A DNA stretch of 64,000 bases from Corynebacterium sp. SCR221107 (lineage in GTDB: Bacteria > Actinomycetota > Actinomycetes > Mycobacteriales > Mycobacteriaceae), in NCBI RefSeq assembly GCF_027886475.1, contig NZ_CP115670.1, positions 2,728,001-2,792,000 on the forward strand, in the 5' to 3' direction. The position numbers and the translations under genes were made by a program. The notes beneath the pieces were generated by a model, which saw only the letters and a list, made by a program, of their open reading frames with translations, made no database searches and was not told the DNA's origin. This document shows, piece after piece, positions 44,828 through 53,037 of the stretch. Positions within the stretch are counted from its first letter, which is position 1. Every line of letters starts with the position of its first letter.

Positions 44828-46666
44828 CTAGCCCTCCAGGTAAATCCGCTTGTTTACGCGGCGCGCGATCTTGCCTGAGGAGGAACGCGCGATGGTATCC
44901 GGATCCACCATCCGGATATCCGCAGGTGTCACGCCGTGGGCGTCGACCACCGCCGCGCGGATTGCCTCGATGGCTGCGGCGTCGCCCGAAGGGTCGGCCT
45001 GCTCGTCGCGCTCGGCCAAGATGATGAGCTTTTCCACGTCGTCGCCGGGGATGGCGAAGGCGGCCACCGCGCCCGCACGCACCTGCTCGGAGGCGTGGTC
45101 GACGGTGTACTCGATGTCGGCCGGGTAGTGGTTGCGGCCGGCGATGATAACGAGGTCCTTGAGGCGGCCGGTGATATACACCTCATTGTCCACGATCACC
45201 GCGAGGTCGCCGGAGGCCATCCAGTTGTCATCCGGCGCGCCCTGTGCGCGGGAGTTTTCCGGCAGGCGGCCGGCCAGGGTGTTGCGGAAGGTCTCCTCAG
45301 TGTCGGCCGGGCGATCGAGGTAACCGGCGGCGGTGTTGGCGCCGTTGGTCCACAGCTCGCCGACGTGGCCGTCGGGAAGCTCCTGCTTGGTCTCCGGATC
45401 AACAATGACCAAAAACTGCGGGCGCACGACCTGACCACAAGAGGCGATCGAGACAGCGTCCGGACCCTTGTCCACCAGCTTGGCCTGGCCCTGCGCCAGT
45501 GCCTCGCGGTCGAACTGGCCAAACAGCGGGCGATTCTCGGTCTGCGGGGTGGTCACCAGCAGCGATGCCTCCGCAAGGCCATAGGATGGGCGCATCACAT
45601 TCCGGCGCAGGCCGAACGGGCCAAAGACCTCGAAGAAGGCGTCCACTGCCTTTTCTGTCACCGGCTCGGAACCGATTACCAGGCCCTCCACGGCGCTGAA
45701 GTCCAGCTGCTCACCGTCGGCCGGCTTGCCGTAGCGGGCTGCAAGCTCGAGTGCGAAGTTCGGAATCACGGTGTAGACGTTGACATCGCCGTCGTGGCGG
45801 TTGAGCTGGTCAATCCAGCGCTTGGGCTGCTGAATGAAATCGCGCGGTGCCATCAGCTCGAAATCGAGGCCAAGGATCGTGATGAAGGCGGCCAAGATGA
45901 TACCCATGTCATGGTGCAGCGGCAGCCAGCTCACCAGTCGCAGCGGGGTCTTAAGCTGCACCGCGGTAAAGATCTGCAGCACGTTGGTGATGATCGAGCG
46001 GTTCGTCAGCACCACGCCCGCGGGAGTGCGGGTGGAGCCGGAAGTGTACTGCAAGAACGCGGTCAGGTCCACCGGGGCCACACCCTTGGCCGCCAGCGCT
46101 TGGCCTGCCTCGGTGGCAAAGGGGTTCACGAAGCTTGCCGCAAGGGAGTCCGGCAGCGAATCCACCGCCAGGATGCGCGGACGCTCGCGTCCCGGCACGC
46201 TGGCAAAGAAGCTGCGCACAGCAGCGGCCGAGTGGGAGTTGGTCAGCACCACCTTCGGGGAAGAATCTCCGATGACGGCTTTCAAGTGATCGGCATGGCC
46301 TGGCTCCGTCGGATCATACAGCGGGATTGGCACCATGCCCGCGTAGAGGGCGCCGAGGAAGCTGAACAGGTACTCCGGGGAGTTGTTGCACAAGATCACC
46401 GCGCGGTCGCCGATGGTGCCCACCTGCTGCAGGCGCGCGGCCACAGCCTTGATGCGGGTGTTGATTTCCTTGCGCGTGTAATCGCGCGCGACACCTTCGC
46501 GGGACTGGGTGAAGTCCCAGTAACGCATCGTGGTGCGGCCGTCGGTACCCTGCGCGGCCTCCGCCTGGTAGAAAACCTCACACAGCCCGGCGAGGGTCAG
46601 TTCTGGCTTGAGGGAGATATTTCCCGTTTCGTCAAAGAATTGGCCCATGGCCGCATGTAAATCCAT
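44828..46666 (-). CDS. fadD32: Long-chain fatty acid-AMP ligase FadD32
   Basis: 612 residues, ANL superfamily. Activates the meromycolate chain as acyl-AMP and loads the N-terminal ACP of Pks13. The AMP-binding motif Y-T-S-G-S-T-R-T-P-A-G-V, then S-W-L-P-L-H-H-D-M-G and the late S-G-D-L-A, G-R-L-K-D-L-V-I-I-A-G-R-N-H-Y-P-A-D are those of fatty-acyl-AMP ligases. AAGGAG lies 6 nt before ATG. In C. glutamicum and mycobacteria it is adjacent to pks13; here it has its own terminator and is separated by about 3.6 kb. Confidence 0.95.
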   Translation of the reverse strand: MDLHAAMGQFFDETGNISLKPELTLAGLCEVFYQAEAAQGTDGRTTMRYWDFTQSREGVARDYTRKEINTRIKAVAARLQQVGTIGDRAVILCNNSPEYLFSFLGALYAGMVPIPLYDPTEPGHADHLKAVIGDSSPKVVLTNSHSAAAVRSFFASVPGRERPRILAVDSLPDSLAASFVNPFATEAGQALAAKGVAPVDLTAFLQYTSGSTRTPAGVVLTNRSIITNVLQIFTAVQLKTPLRLVSWLPLHHDMGIILAAFITILGLDFELMAPRDFIQQPKRWIDQLNRHDGDVNVYTVIPNFALELAARYGKPADGEQLDFSAVEGLVIGSEPVTEKAVDAFFEVFGPFGLRRNVMRPSYGLAEASLLVTTPQTENRPLFGQFDREALAQGQAKLVDKGPDAVSIASCGQVVRPQFLVIVDPETKQELPDGHVGELWTNGANTAAGYLDRPADTEETFRNTLAGRLPENSRAQGAPDDNWMASGDLAVIVDNEVYITGRLKDLVIIAGRNHYPADIEYTVDHASEQVRAGAVAAFAIPGDDVEKLIILAERDEQADPSGDAAAIEAIRAAVVDAHGVTPADIRMVDPDTIARSSSGKIARRVNKRIYLEG

Positions 46667-47042
46667 TGTTCTCCTTGGATTGGTGTCAACGTATCAGTTA
46701 CTTCATCGTAAGTTTTGTTCCCAATATTACTTTTAGGGAAAACTTTTTTTCGTTGAGCTTCACGTGCCCCAAATGTTACACCCGGCCCAGGTTGCTTTCC
46801 GACGGTCACCGCGCCGCAGCCGGGTACGGTTACTGAGAGTGTGGTAAGTCCTATCAATGTGTCGCATTGTGGTTGTAGCGCCTATGAACCCATTGCGTTT
46901 CGATTTTTTGGCGTTTGTGGACCGCGGACCGGCGGGAAGTTATCCACAGGACGGTGCTGAGAAACACTCAGATGGTCGGGTTATCCACAGGCCCCAGGCC
47001 AGCTACTCGAGGAATCCTTGACACCTCGTTAGCGTTGAGGGC
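46667..47042. promoter_or_regulatory. Divergent fadD32 / HNH gene region with two DnaA-box sequences
   Basis: TTATCCACA, the DnaA-box consensus, occurs at 46940-46948 and 46981-46989, same orientation, 41 bp apart. For fadD32 a -10 TACGAT lies at 46705-46710 (complement). For the HNH gene TAGCGT (47030-47035) lies 7 nt before ATG. A copy of the dispersed word is at 46794-46803. Confidence 0.6.
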
Positions 47043-48047
47043 ATGAATCCGATCGACCAGCTAGCAGCAATACTCAACAACCCGCTCGCCCTCATCCAGG
47101 ACGCCACCGGGTCCACTACCGCTGCCCTTGTCGCACGCGGACTACCCGAAAACACAGCCACCCAACTGAAAACCCTAGCCAAGGTGTACTACGGCACCAC
47201 CTCCTACACCAGGATGCAAGCCACCTGCCGGGAAACCATAGACTCCCTCGGGCTCACCCTCGCCCACCTCGAAATCATCGAAAACTGCACCCGCAGAGTC
47301 AAAGGCGACAAAACCACCTGGCAACTACGCAGCGAGCTGATCAACCTCGGCAACCTCTCCACCGGACAATTCGCCACCCAAGCACGAAAAATCACCAACG
47401 GCTACACCACCCCACCAGCACCGTTGGCCAAAGGCGTGTACCTCAACCGCAACCGCAACAACCTCTGGCAACTAAAAATCAACGGCGAACCAGCCGACAT
47501 CGACCTCCTCTACGAAACACTCAAAGACCTCCCCGACCCAGCCAAAAACTTCCCCCACACCGGCACCATCACCAAAACACTCCGACCCATCGTCGCCATC
47601 CCCCTAGACAAACTCACCACCGTCCTCGATGCCACCAGCGATGAAACCACCTTCACCTGCTCCGACGGAGTCACACGCACCAGCACCCAAATCGTTGCCG
47701 CCCTACTAGATAAAGAATGGGGGTTCGGGCTTATCCACCCCGTAGAAGGACCCGTCGACCTCGTACGCTCCTCCCGGTTCGCCAACAAAAAGCAACGCGA
47801 CCTAGCCACCCTGGAATCCTTAACCTGCGCCCACCCAGACTGCAATCAACCAGCAGACACATGCCAAGTCCACCACATCCACGCCTGGAATCGCGGCGGG
47901 ACTACTACAAGCAGCAACCTGACGATGCTGTGCCCCTTCCACAACGGAAAAAACGACGATGACCCCAGCAAACCCAAACACGGCCGCATCGAAAGAACAA
48001 ACGGCACACCCACCTGGACCTACCCACCCTGGCACCCCAAAGCCTAA
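47043..48047 (+). CDS. HNH endonuclease (DUF222-type) gene inserted in the mycolate locus
   Basis: 334 residues. The C-terminal HNH domain is C-A-H-P-D-C then C-Q-V-H-H-I-H-A-W-N-R-G-G and L-C-P-F-H-N, with two Cys pairs for zinc and the His-Asn-His catalytic set. The N-terminal part is helical and DUF222-like. Such genes are common, multicopy and probably mobile in actinobacteria. It is the only plus-strand gene in this stretch and sits between fadD32 and the cutinase gene, which are adjacent in M. tuberculosis (Rv3801c-Rv3802c). Codon use is richer in A at third and second positions than in its neighbours. Start is probably leaderless. Confidence 0.85.
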   Translation: MNPIDQLAAILNNPLALIQDATGSTTAALVARGLPENTATQLKTLAKVYYGTTSYTRMQATCRETIDSLGLTLAHLEIIENCTRRVKGDKTTWQLRSELINLGNLSTGQFATQARKITNGYTTPPAPLAKGVYLNRNRNNLWQLKINGEPADIDLLYETLKDLPDPAKNFPHTGTITKTLRPIVAIPLDKLTTVLDATSDETTFTCSDGVTRTSTQIVAALLDKEWGFGLIHPVEGPVDLVRSSRFANKKQRDLATLESLTCAHPDCNQPADTCQVHHIHAWNRGGTTTSSNLTMLCPFHNGKNDDDPSKPKHGRIERTNGTPTWTYPPWHPKA

Positions 48048-48058
48048 ACACACACAAA

Positions 48059-48078
48059 AGGCCCCCACCAGGGGGCCT
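48059..48078. terminator. Terminator between HNH gene and cutinase gene
   Basis: AGGCCCCC-ACCA-GGGGGCCT is a perfect stem; on the minus strand it is followed by TTTTGTGTG, so it mainly ends the cutinase transcript. Confidence 0.75.
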
Positions 48079-48094
48079 ACGAGGCGTGCCGAGA

Positions 48095-49003
48095 TTAGCC
48101 GATGAGCTGTTTTGCCCAGTCCACGATCCACAAGCTAGCCGTGGTGCCCGGGATGACATCCGGGTTCGTGGCGTAGGTGGCATGGGCAACGTTTGGCTGG
48201 ATGAGCGACTGAGCACGCGCCAACGCATCGTTGACACCAATCGGCGCATCACAGATGGAATCACCGGGGGCACAGATGTTGAATACGCGGTCGTTGAGTT
48301 CGCCGAATCCGCCGACGCGCTCGCCGCGCATGGTGGCGCCCGGCACCACTGCCTGGACGACTAGGTTGAGAGGCTGCAAGGAGATCTCCGCCCCGACACC
48401 GGACACCGGGTTGCCGACAGTCTGGCCCACACCATTCTGCCTGCGGCCGTCGGCAACAAGGGCGACACCCCTTACGCGTTCGGCCGGGATGACTCCCGAA
48501 CCCGTTCCGATTTCGTTGGCGATATCGCCCACGATCACTGCCCCCTGGGAGAAGCCGGTGAGGATAAAGTCCGTCAGCGGGCACTCCGCATGGGTTGCCA
48601 CGAGCTCCGCATTGAGGGTGTTGGTGCCCTCCGTACGGGAGTCGTCGTAGCTCATCTCCTGCATGGAATTGATGTTGCGGAATTGCGCCGTATACGGCAG
48701 CGTCCATACCTTGACCTGATCCGCCGGGTAAGTGGCCTGCAGAGGCTGCGTGATCGTCAGCATGTAGGAAGCCGGGTTGGCGGTCGGATTGACCGGATCG
48801 TCCATGGCGCTGGACTCCCAGGTACCCGGCGCCGCGATGACCTCCACGTCCGGGCACCATTCCGGCTGCAACGGGGAGGTCGGTGCGGCGGTTTCCGTTC
48901 CCGTCTCGCTGGATCCGTTGCGGTTATTAACCCAGCGGGTAATCCCGGTGAGGATGAGCACCAGCACGAGGATGGTGGCGATGACGGTAATAGCTTTCTT
49001 CAT
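48095..49003 (-). CDS. Cutinase-like serine esterase (Rv3802c type)
   Basis: 302 residues. N-terminal membrane anchor (about 4-24), Thr-rich linker, then the alpha/beta-hydrolase cutinase domain: C-P-D-V near residue 50, nucleophile G-F-S-Q-G, oxidised Cys pairs (C-P-L-T; I-C-A-P-G-D-S-I-C-D with the catalytic Asp) and a late H-A-T-Y His. In M. tuberculosis Rv3802c is an essential wall-associated phospholipase/thioesterase next to fadD32 and the antigen-85 genes. AGGA precedes ATG. It is in a minus-strand operon after cop1 and a lipoprotein gene. Confidence 0.88.
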   Translation of the reverse strand: MKKAITVIATILVLVLILTGITRWVNNRNGSSETGTETAAPTSPLQPEWCPDVEVIAAPGTWESSAMDDPVNPTANPASYMLTITQPLQATYPADQVKVWTLPYTAQFRNINSMQEMSYDDSRTEGTNTLNAELVATHAECPLTDFILTGFSQGAVIVGDIANEIGTGSGVIPAERVRGVALVADGRRQNGVGQTVGNPVSGVGAEISLQPLNLVVQAVVPGATMRGERVGGFGELNDRVFNICAPGDSICDAPIGVNDALARAQSLIQPNVAHATYATNPDVIPGTTASLWIVDWAKQLIG

Positions 49004-49009
49004 AACTTC

Positions 49010-49534
49010 CTAGCAGTACGCGCTTCGTGCAGCGGTTTCAATCGCGGCGATGGTGTGCTCGTGGTCGAGGCTGGTGCGGCCTTGCTCGATGAGCTGGCCT
49101 GCCAGCCCCTGCACGGTTGCAGGTCCAAGGCCTTCTGTCTCACCCACACAGACGATGCCCGCGGCACCGAGCATCTGGGCCTCCACGCCGGTGACGTCCA
49201 CGCCAGCTTGGGTGAGCTGGTCGATGAAAGCGCGTTCCTTCGCGGAGAAGTTGTCGGTGGTGGCTGGTATCCCGCTGATTTGCTGCCCCTGATCTAGCAT
49301 TGGCTCAGCGGTATCGATTGCCGAAGCGCTTGCCGACGTCCCCGTGGCCGTCACCGTTGCCGACACGCTTGCCGATGACGTGCTTGAGGAGCTGCTGGCT
49401 GCAGCAGTGTTCGCTTGACTGCGGGTCAACGGGGGGATGGAGGTCTGCTCCGAGTTATCCACCGCCGCACCGCCACACGCCGCAAGGGTGGTTGCGGATG
49501 TGAGCATGACGGCGGCCATCAGCCTAGATCGCAT
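49010..49534 (-). CDS. Small DUF732-like lipoprotein
   Basis: 174 residues. Signal peptide with lipobox L-A-A-C; a low-complexity Ser/Ala/Thr linker at about 45-75; then a globular part with F-I-D-Q-L-T-Q-A-G-V-D-V-T and I-V-C-V-G-E-T-E plus a C-terminal Cys, giving the Cys pair typical of DUF732. It starts 1 bp after the cop1 stop and ends 6 bp before the cutinase start, so all three are co-transcribed. The linker encodes one exact GTCGGCAAGC word and two near matches. Confidence 0.75.
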   Translation of the reverse strand: MRSRLMAAVMLTSATTLAACGGAAVDNSEQTSIPPLTRSQANTAAASSSSSTSSASVSATVTATGTSASASAIDTAEPMLDQGQQISGIPATTDNFSAKERAFIDQLTQAGVDVTGVEAQMLGAAGIVCVGETEGLGPATVQGLAGQLIEQGRTSLDHEHTIAAIETAARSAYC

Positions 49535-49535
49535 G

Positions 49536-51467
49536 CTACTTCAGGTCTTCCTTGACTACACCTGCGACCTCGGTGATGGTGCCGTGTTGGAAGGTGACCG
49601 TGGAGACGCCAGCGGTGTTGGTCTGGTCGCTGGTGGGGTATCCGTAGGCACCCTGCTCCCACTGCTTGGTGCCCCAGGCGTTGAAGATGGCGCCCTTGAG
49701 GATGTAGTGAGCCCCGGTGGTCGCAGACCAGTAGATGTTGCCGTTCTCGAACTCCTGGAAGGCGCCGCCGTTGATGAGGCGTTCGTTGCCGACCGGGTAA
49801 CCGAGTGCGGAGCTGGCCGTGTCCATCTCCCCGTACTTCTTCGCGATCTCGCCGCGCAGCCAGTAGTTCTTGCCGTCGGCGGTGCGCACGACATAGCCGT
49901 TTTGGAATTGCTGGACCAGGCCGCCGTCGATCGCTTCGGCCTCGGCGGTCGGGTAGCCCAGGTCACCGTTTTCCCAGTTGAGCTCGCCCCAGGCGTCGAT
50001 AATGTCATTCGGCACGGCGACAGCGCCAGTGGTGGGCGACCAGTAGATGTTTCCGTTTTGGAAGCGCACGAAGCGGCCACCGTCCTTGATCGCCATCTCT
50101 TCGCTGGTCGGGAAGCCTAGCCAAGACTTCTCGGCGCCGAGTTGGTTGTAGAGCGCACTGATGGAACCCCACAGGGCGTGGGCGCCGGTGGCGGTGGAGT
50201 AGAAGACTCGGCCTTCGAGGAAGTCCTGTGCCTTGCCGCCTTCGATGTCGTATTCGCTGGTCAAGCATCCTCCCAGAGCTGCTGCATTGGCGGAGGCCAC
50301 GTCGGCAAGCTCGCCGCCGGAGGTGCATTCCGTGCCGCGGTCGGCATCGCTTAAGCCCAGTGCGGTGGCGGTCTGCGACCAGGACTGTGCCATCTCAAAC
50401 TGCCAGTAAGGCCAGTCATGGACGCCGGTTGGGCGGAAGACGGCGGTGACCGGAATTCCCGCATCCTTGGCGGCTCGGACGAAGGTATCGGTGGTCATGC
50501 GCGATAGAGCCTCGAGTCCCACGCCTGCATAGTTGGCAGGCCCCTTGGCCACGGATCCCGCGGTGCCATAGTCATCCTTGCCGGAGCCTGCGGAGACGTA
50601 GACAGACATGCCCTTAAGATCCGCGACGCCCAGCTTCGGGTCGTGGTCGATCCAGTCCTGAGAGCCCGCCTGGCCCCACATGGCGGTGGAGTCAAAACCA
50701 CCGGCATCGCTCTGCGCGGCCGCAATAGCGACGGGCATGCCAAGTGAGGTGGTGTCCAAGTAACCGGAGAAGGAACCGACGAACTTGAACAGGGATGGGT
50801 GGCGCTCCGCAATGTTGACGGCGGCGGTGCCACCCATGGACAGGCCGACGATGGCGCGGTCATCGTTGGTGCGGAAGCCCTCGCGCAGGACGGGGATCAG
50901 CTCGTTGATGAGGAAGGACTCCCACTGGTAGTTCTTGCCGTTGTTGGGCTGCTGCCAGTCGGAGTAGAAGGAAGACTGTCCACCCACGGGGAGGATAACG
51001 TTGATGTTCTTGTCGGCGTAGAACTGCTCGACGTTGGTGTTGATGGTCCAGCCGGACTCATCATCCTGGGCGCGCAGGCCGTCCAGCATCCAGATGGATG
51101 GGAAGGTGCGCGAGGAGTCACTGTTCCAGTCGCGGGCCAGGAGCACCTGCACCTGAATGAGTTCCTTGGGCATGGCCGCAGACTTGATGAAGATGGCGAT
51201 GCGGCGGCTGGTCAGCCAGTCCACGTGGTCGACGCTGACGCCTTCGGGCAGGCCGGAGATCACCGGGTAGGTGGTTTTGACCGGGGTGCGGGTGGTGCCT
51301 GGATTATCCAGATAGTCGGTGGAGCTGCCCAGCGCGGAGCTGAGACCCCCGAAGTCTTGGGCCTGGGCGGCCGGGGGCAACAGGCTCGCACCCAATGCGA
51401 GGATCGTGGGAACGGTCAACACTGCGATCCGAGCCGGACCGCGCTTCTTCGATGCGGTGTCGCGCAT
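49536..51467 (-). CDS. cop1: Trehalose mycolyltransferase Cop1 (PS1) with C-terminal LGFP repeats
   Basis: 643 residues, secreted (signal peptide ending P-A-A-Q-A-Q). The antigen-85-type esterase domain (about 45-370) transfers mycolates between trehalose molecules and onto arabinogalactan; nucleophile Ser210 is in G-L-S-M-G-G and His350 in G-V-H-D-W-P. Residues about 420-640 hold four LGFP-type repeats (W-L-G-F-P-T, D-L-G-Y-P-T, A-L-G-Y-P-V, A-Y-G-Y-P-T), thought to bind the cell wall. ATG 51467 has AAGGA at 8 nt; ATG 51476 overlaps the RBS. This domain layout is that of C. glutamicum Cop1. Confidence 0.93.
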   Translation of the reverse strand: MRDTASKKRGPARIAVLTVPTILALGASLLPPAAQAQDFGGLSSALGSSTDYLDNPGTTRTPVKTTYPVISGLPEGVSVDHVDWLTSRRIAIFIKSAAMPKELIQVQVLLARDWNSDSSRTFPSIWMLDGLRAQDDESGWTINTNVEQFYADKNINVILPVGGQSSFYSDWQQPNNGKNYQWESFLINELIPVLREGFRTNDDRAIVGLSMGGTAAVNIAERHPSLFKFVGSFSGYLDTTSLGMPVAIAAAQSDAGGFDSTAMWGQAGSQDWIDHDPKLGVADLKGMSVYVSAGSGKDDYGTAGSVAKGPANYAGVGLEALSRMTTDTFVRAAKDAGIPVTAVFRPTGVHDWPYWQFEMAQSWSQTATALGLSDADRGTECTSGGELADVASANAAALGGCLTSEYDIEGGKAQDFLEGRVFYSTATGAHALWGSISALYNQLGAEKSWLGFPTSEEMAIKDGGRFVRFQNGNIYWSPTTGAVAVPNDIIDAWGELNWENGDLGYPTAEAEAIDGGLVQQFQNGYVVRTADGKNYWLRGEIAKKYGEMDTASSALGYPVGNERLINGGAFQEFENGNIYWSATTGAHYILKGAIFNAWGTKQWEQGAYGYPTSDQTNTAGVSTVTFQHGTITEVAGVVKEDLK

Positions 51468-51816
51468 GTACTTCATCCTTATTCAGGTGTAGAGGTAAGT
51501 GGTGCTTTGATGGGTGGCACTAGCTTCTCCTACCGCCCGAGGGTTCCCCTCCCCCGGCCAAGTAGCATCAACATAGCTTTTATGTCTCCCTCGTTCTCTT
51601 CGGCATGTGGGTACCGGGAGAAGCAGCAGACAAGACGCACTCAAGTTTAAGTTGAACTTGAGACTTTGGGTAGTGACACTCCGTAACTTTAGTCCCAAGA
51701 ACTGACATTCTTTCACTTTTTTCTCACCACCGGGACTTGGCTTTGACATTTCCCAGCTGAATGACAAGGACGCAAGCACCGATTAGAACCGGTGCTTGCG
51801 TCCCTGCGAAAGATTC
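51468..51816. promoter_or_regulatory. cop1 upstream region with 8-bp palindrome
   Basis: 349 bp between cmt2 and cop1. CTCAAGTT (51640-51647) and AACTTGAG (51655-51662) form a perfect inverted repeat with a 7-bp spacer, about 175 bp before the cop1 start; it is a candidate operator or mRNA leader element. The cmt2 terminator is at the right end. Confidence 0.5.
51769..51801 (-). terminator. Intrinsic terminator of cmt2
   Basis: GACGCAAGCACCG and CGGTGCTTGCGTC form a perfect 13-bp stem with a 7-nt loop, just after the cmt2 stop on the minus strand. The tail is only weakly T-rich. Confidence 0.85.
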
Positions 51817-52839
51817 TTACCAAGCGTTCATGACGTTAAGAATCTGCCCCTGAGACTGCCGTAGCTGATACTCCCATTGCAGCCAGTTATGCAAGCCGGA
51901 GATCGGATAGTTAACAGTCGGATTAATACCGGAGGCGCGGGCCTTGAGCTCCCACAGGGTGGTGGTGTAGCGCGAGAACCACTCCAGCGGAATACCGTTG
52001 GCCACAACATTCGCCGGGTAGCGCTGGAAATCGGCGGCAGCGGGCAGCCCGTTTGCAGCGGAGATGTAGACGTCGGTGTTGCGCAGGCCGTCCATGTTCA
52101 GGTACGGGTCATTGGCGAAGCGGGTGGGGGTAATCCATCCGCCGTACATGTTGTTGAAGTTGAATGCGCCCGCATCCATCATCGCCAGCGACAGCAGCGG
52201 TCCCATGCCGGGGTGGCTCATGGTGAGGTAGCCAGAGTAGGACAATGCCTGGCGGAACTGATCCGGGTGGCGGGCAGCCAGGTTCAGGGCTGCGGTGCCC
52301 CCCATGGACAAACCGGCGATGGAGTTGTTGTTTCGAGCCACGCCGAAGTTAGCCTCCAGGTAGGCCGGCAGTTCCGAGGTGAGGAAGGTCTCCCACTGGT
52401 AGTTGCCGGTACCGTCCATTTTTGCTGGTCCTTGCCAGTCGGCATAGAAGGAGCTTGCGCCACCCACCGGCATGACGAGGGTGATGTTGTTACCTACGAA
52501 CATCGACGGGGCGCTGGTCTCCACGGTCCACGCGTTAGCCCAATCGGTGGCGCGCATGCCATCAAGCAGGTAGAGGCCGGCGTTGCCGCCGCGCTCGGCC
52601 GGCTGGATCTGCACGGCGATGTTGTGTCCCATGGATGCCGACCAGACGTCACAACGCTGCACCCAGTAGCCGTGAGCATCCCAGTCACAGCTTCCGGTGG
52701 CGTCGGCACGCAGCCAGTCACGGTTTGCGGCGGCTGCCGTTCCGGCTCCGGCAACCATGAGGGAGGCTGCAGTGGCAACGGCGGCGACGGAGGCAGAAAT
52801 CTTCTTTATGACGCCTTTGATTCCGGCGGATAAAGTCAT
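51817..52839 (-). CDS. cmt2: Trehalose mycolyltransferase Cmt2 (antigen 85 family)
   Basis: 340 residues, secreted; signal peptide ends near G-T-A-A-A-A-N. Single esterase domain without LGFP repeats. Nucleophile Ser178 in G-L-S-M-G-G-T-A-A-L-N, catalytic His317 in G-L-H-N-W. The two enzymes Cop1 and Cmt2 share substrate and are partly redundant in C. glutamicum. AAGGAGAG lies right before ATG 52839. The gene sits between cop1 and aftB, matching Rv3803c/Rv3804c positions. Confidence 0.93.
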   Translation of the reverse strand: MTLSAGIKGVIKKISASVAAVATAASLMVAGAGTAAAANRDWLRADATGSCDWDAHGYWVQRCDVWSASMGHNIAVQIQPAERGGNAGLYLLDGMRATDWANAWTVETSAPSMFVGNNITLVMPVGGASSFYADWQGPAKMDGTGNYQWETFLTSELPAYLEANFGVARNNNSIAGLSMGGTAALNLAARHPDQFRQALSYSGYLTMSHPGMGPLLSLAMMDAGAFNFNNMYGGWITPTRFANDPYLNMDGLRNTDVYISAANGLPAAADFQRYPANVVANGIPLEWFSRYTTTLWELKARASGINPTVNYPISGLHNWLQWEYQLRQSQGQILNVMNAW

Positions 52840-53037
52840 GTCTCTCCTTGGCGTTTCTCTTCTTCGTTCGGCTTTACTTCATCATTCTCTTGGCATGTCG
52901 CGAAGCGAGACCGATTCGTTACAATGCAGACAGCACTTATCGTAGCCCATATAACGGTTGAATAAACAACGCTTTTACTTTTCAACAACATCCCTTGCCC
53001 CCACTTTCCGGCGCTACCTGCCCTTTTGCCCTTCACA

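Noticed and set aside
44936..46660. 574-residue plus-strand frame
   Set aside because: Antisense to fadD32; no recognisable domain.
46940..46989. Chromosome replication origin
   Set aside because: Two DnaA boxes alone, without dnaA, dnaN or rpmH and without a larger box cluster, do not make an oriC.
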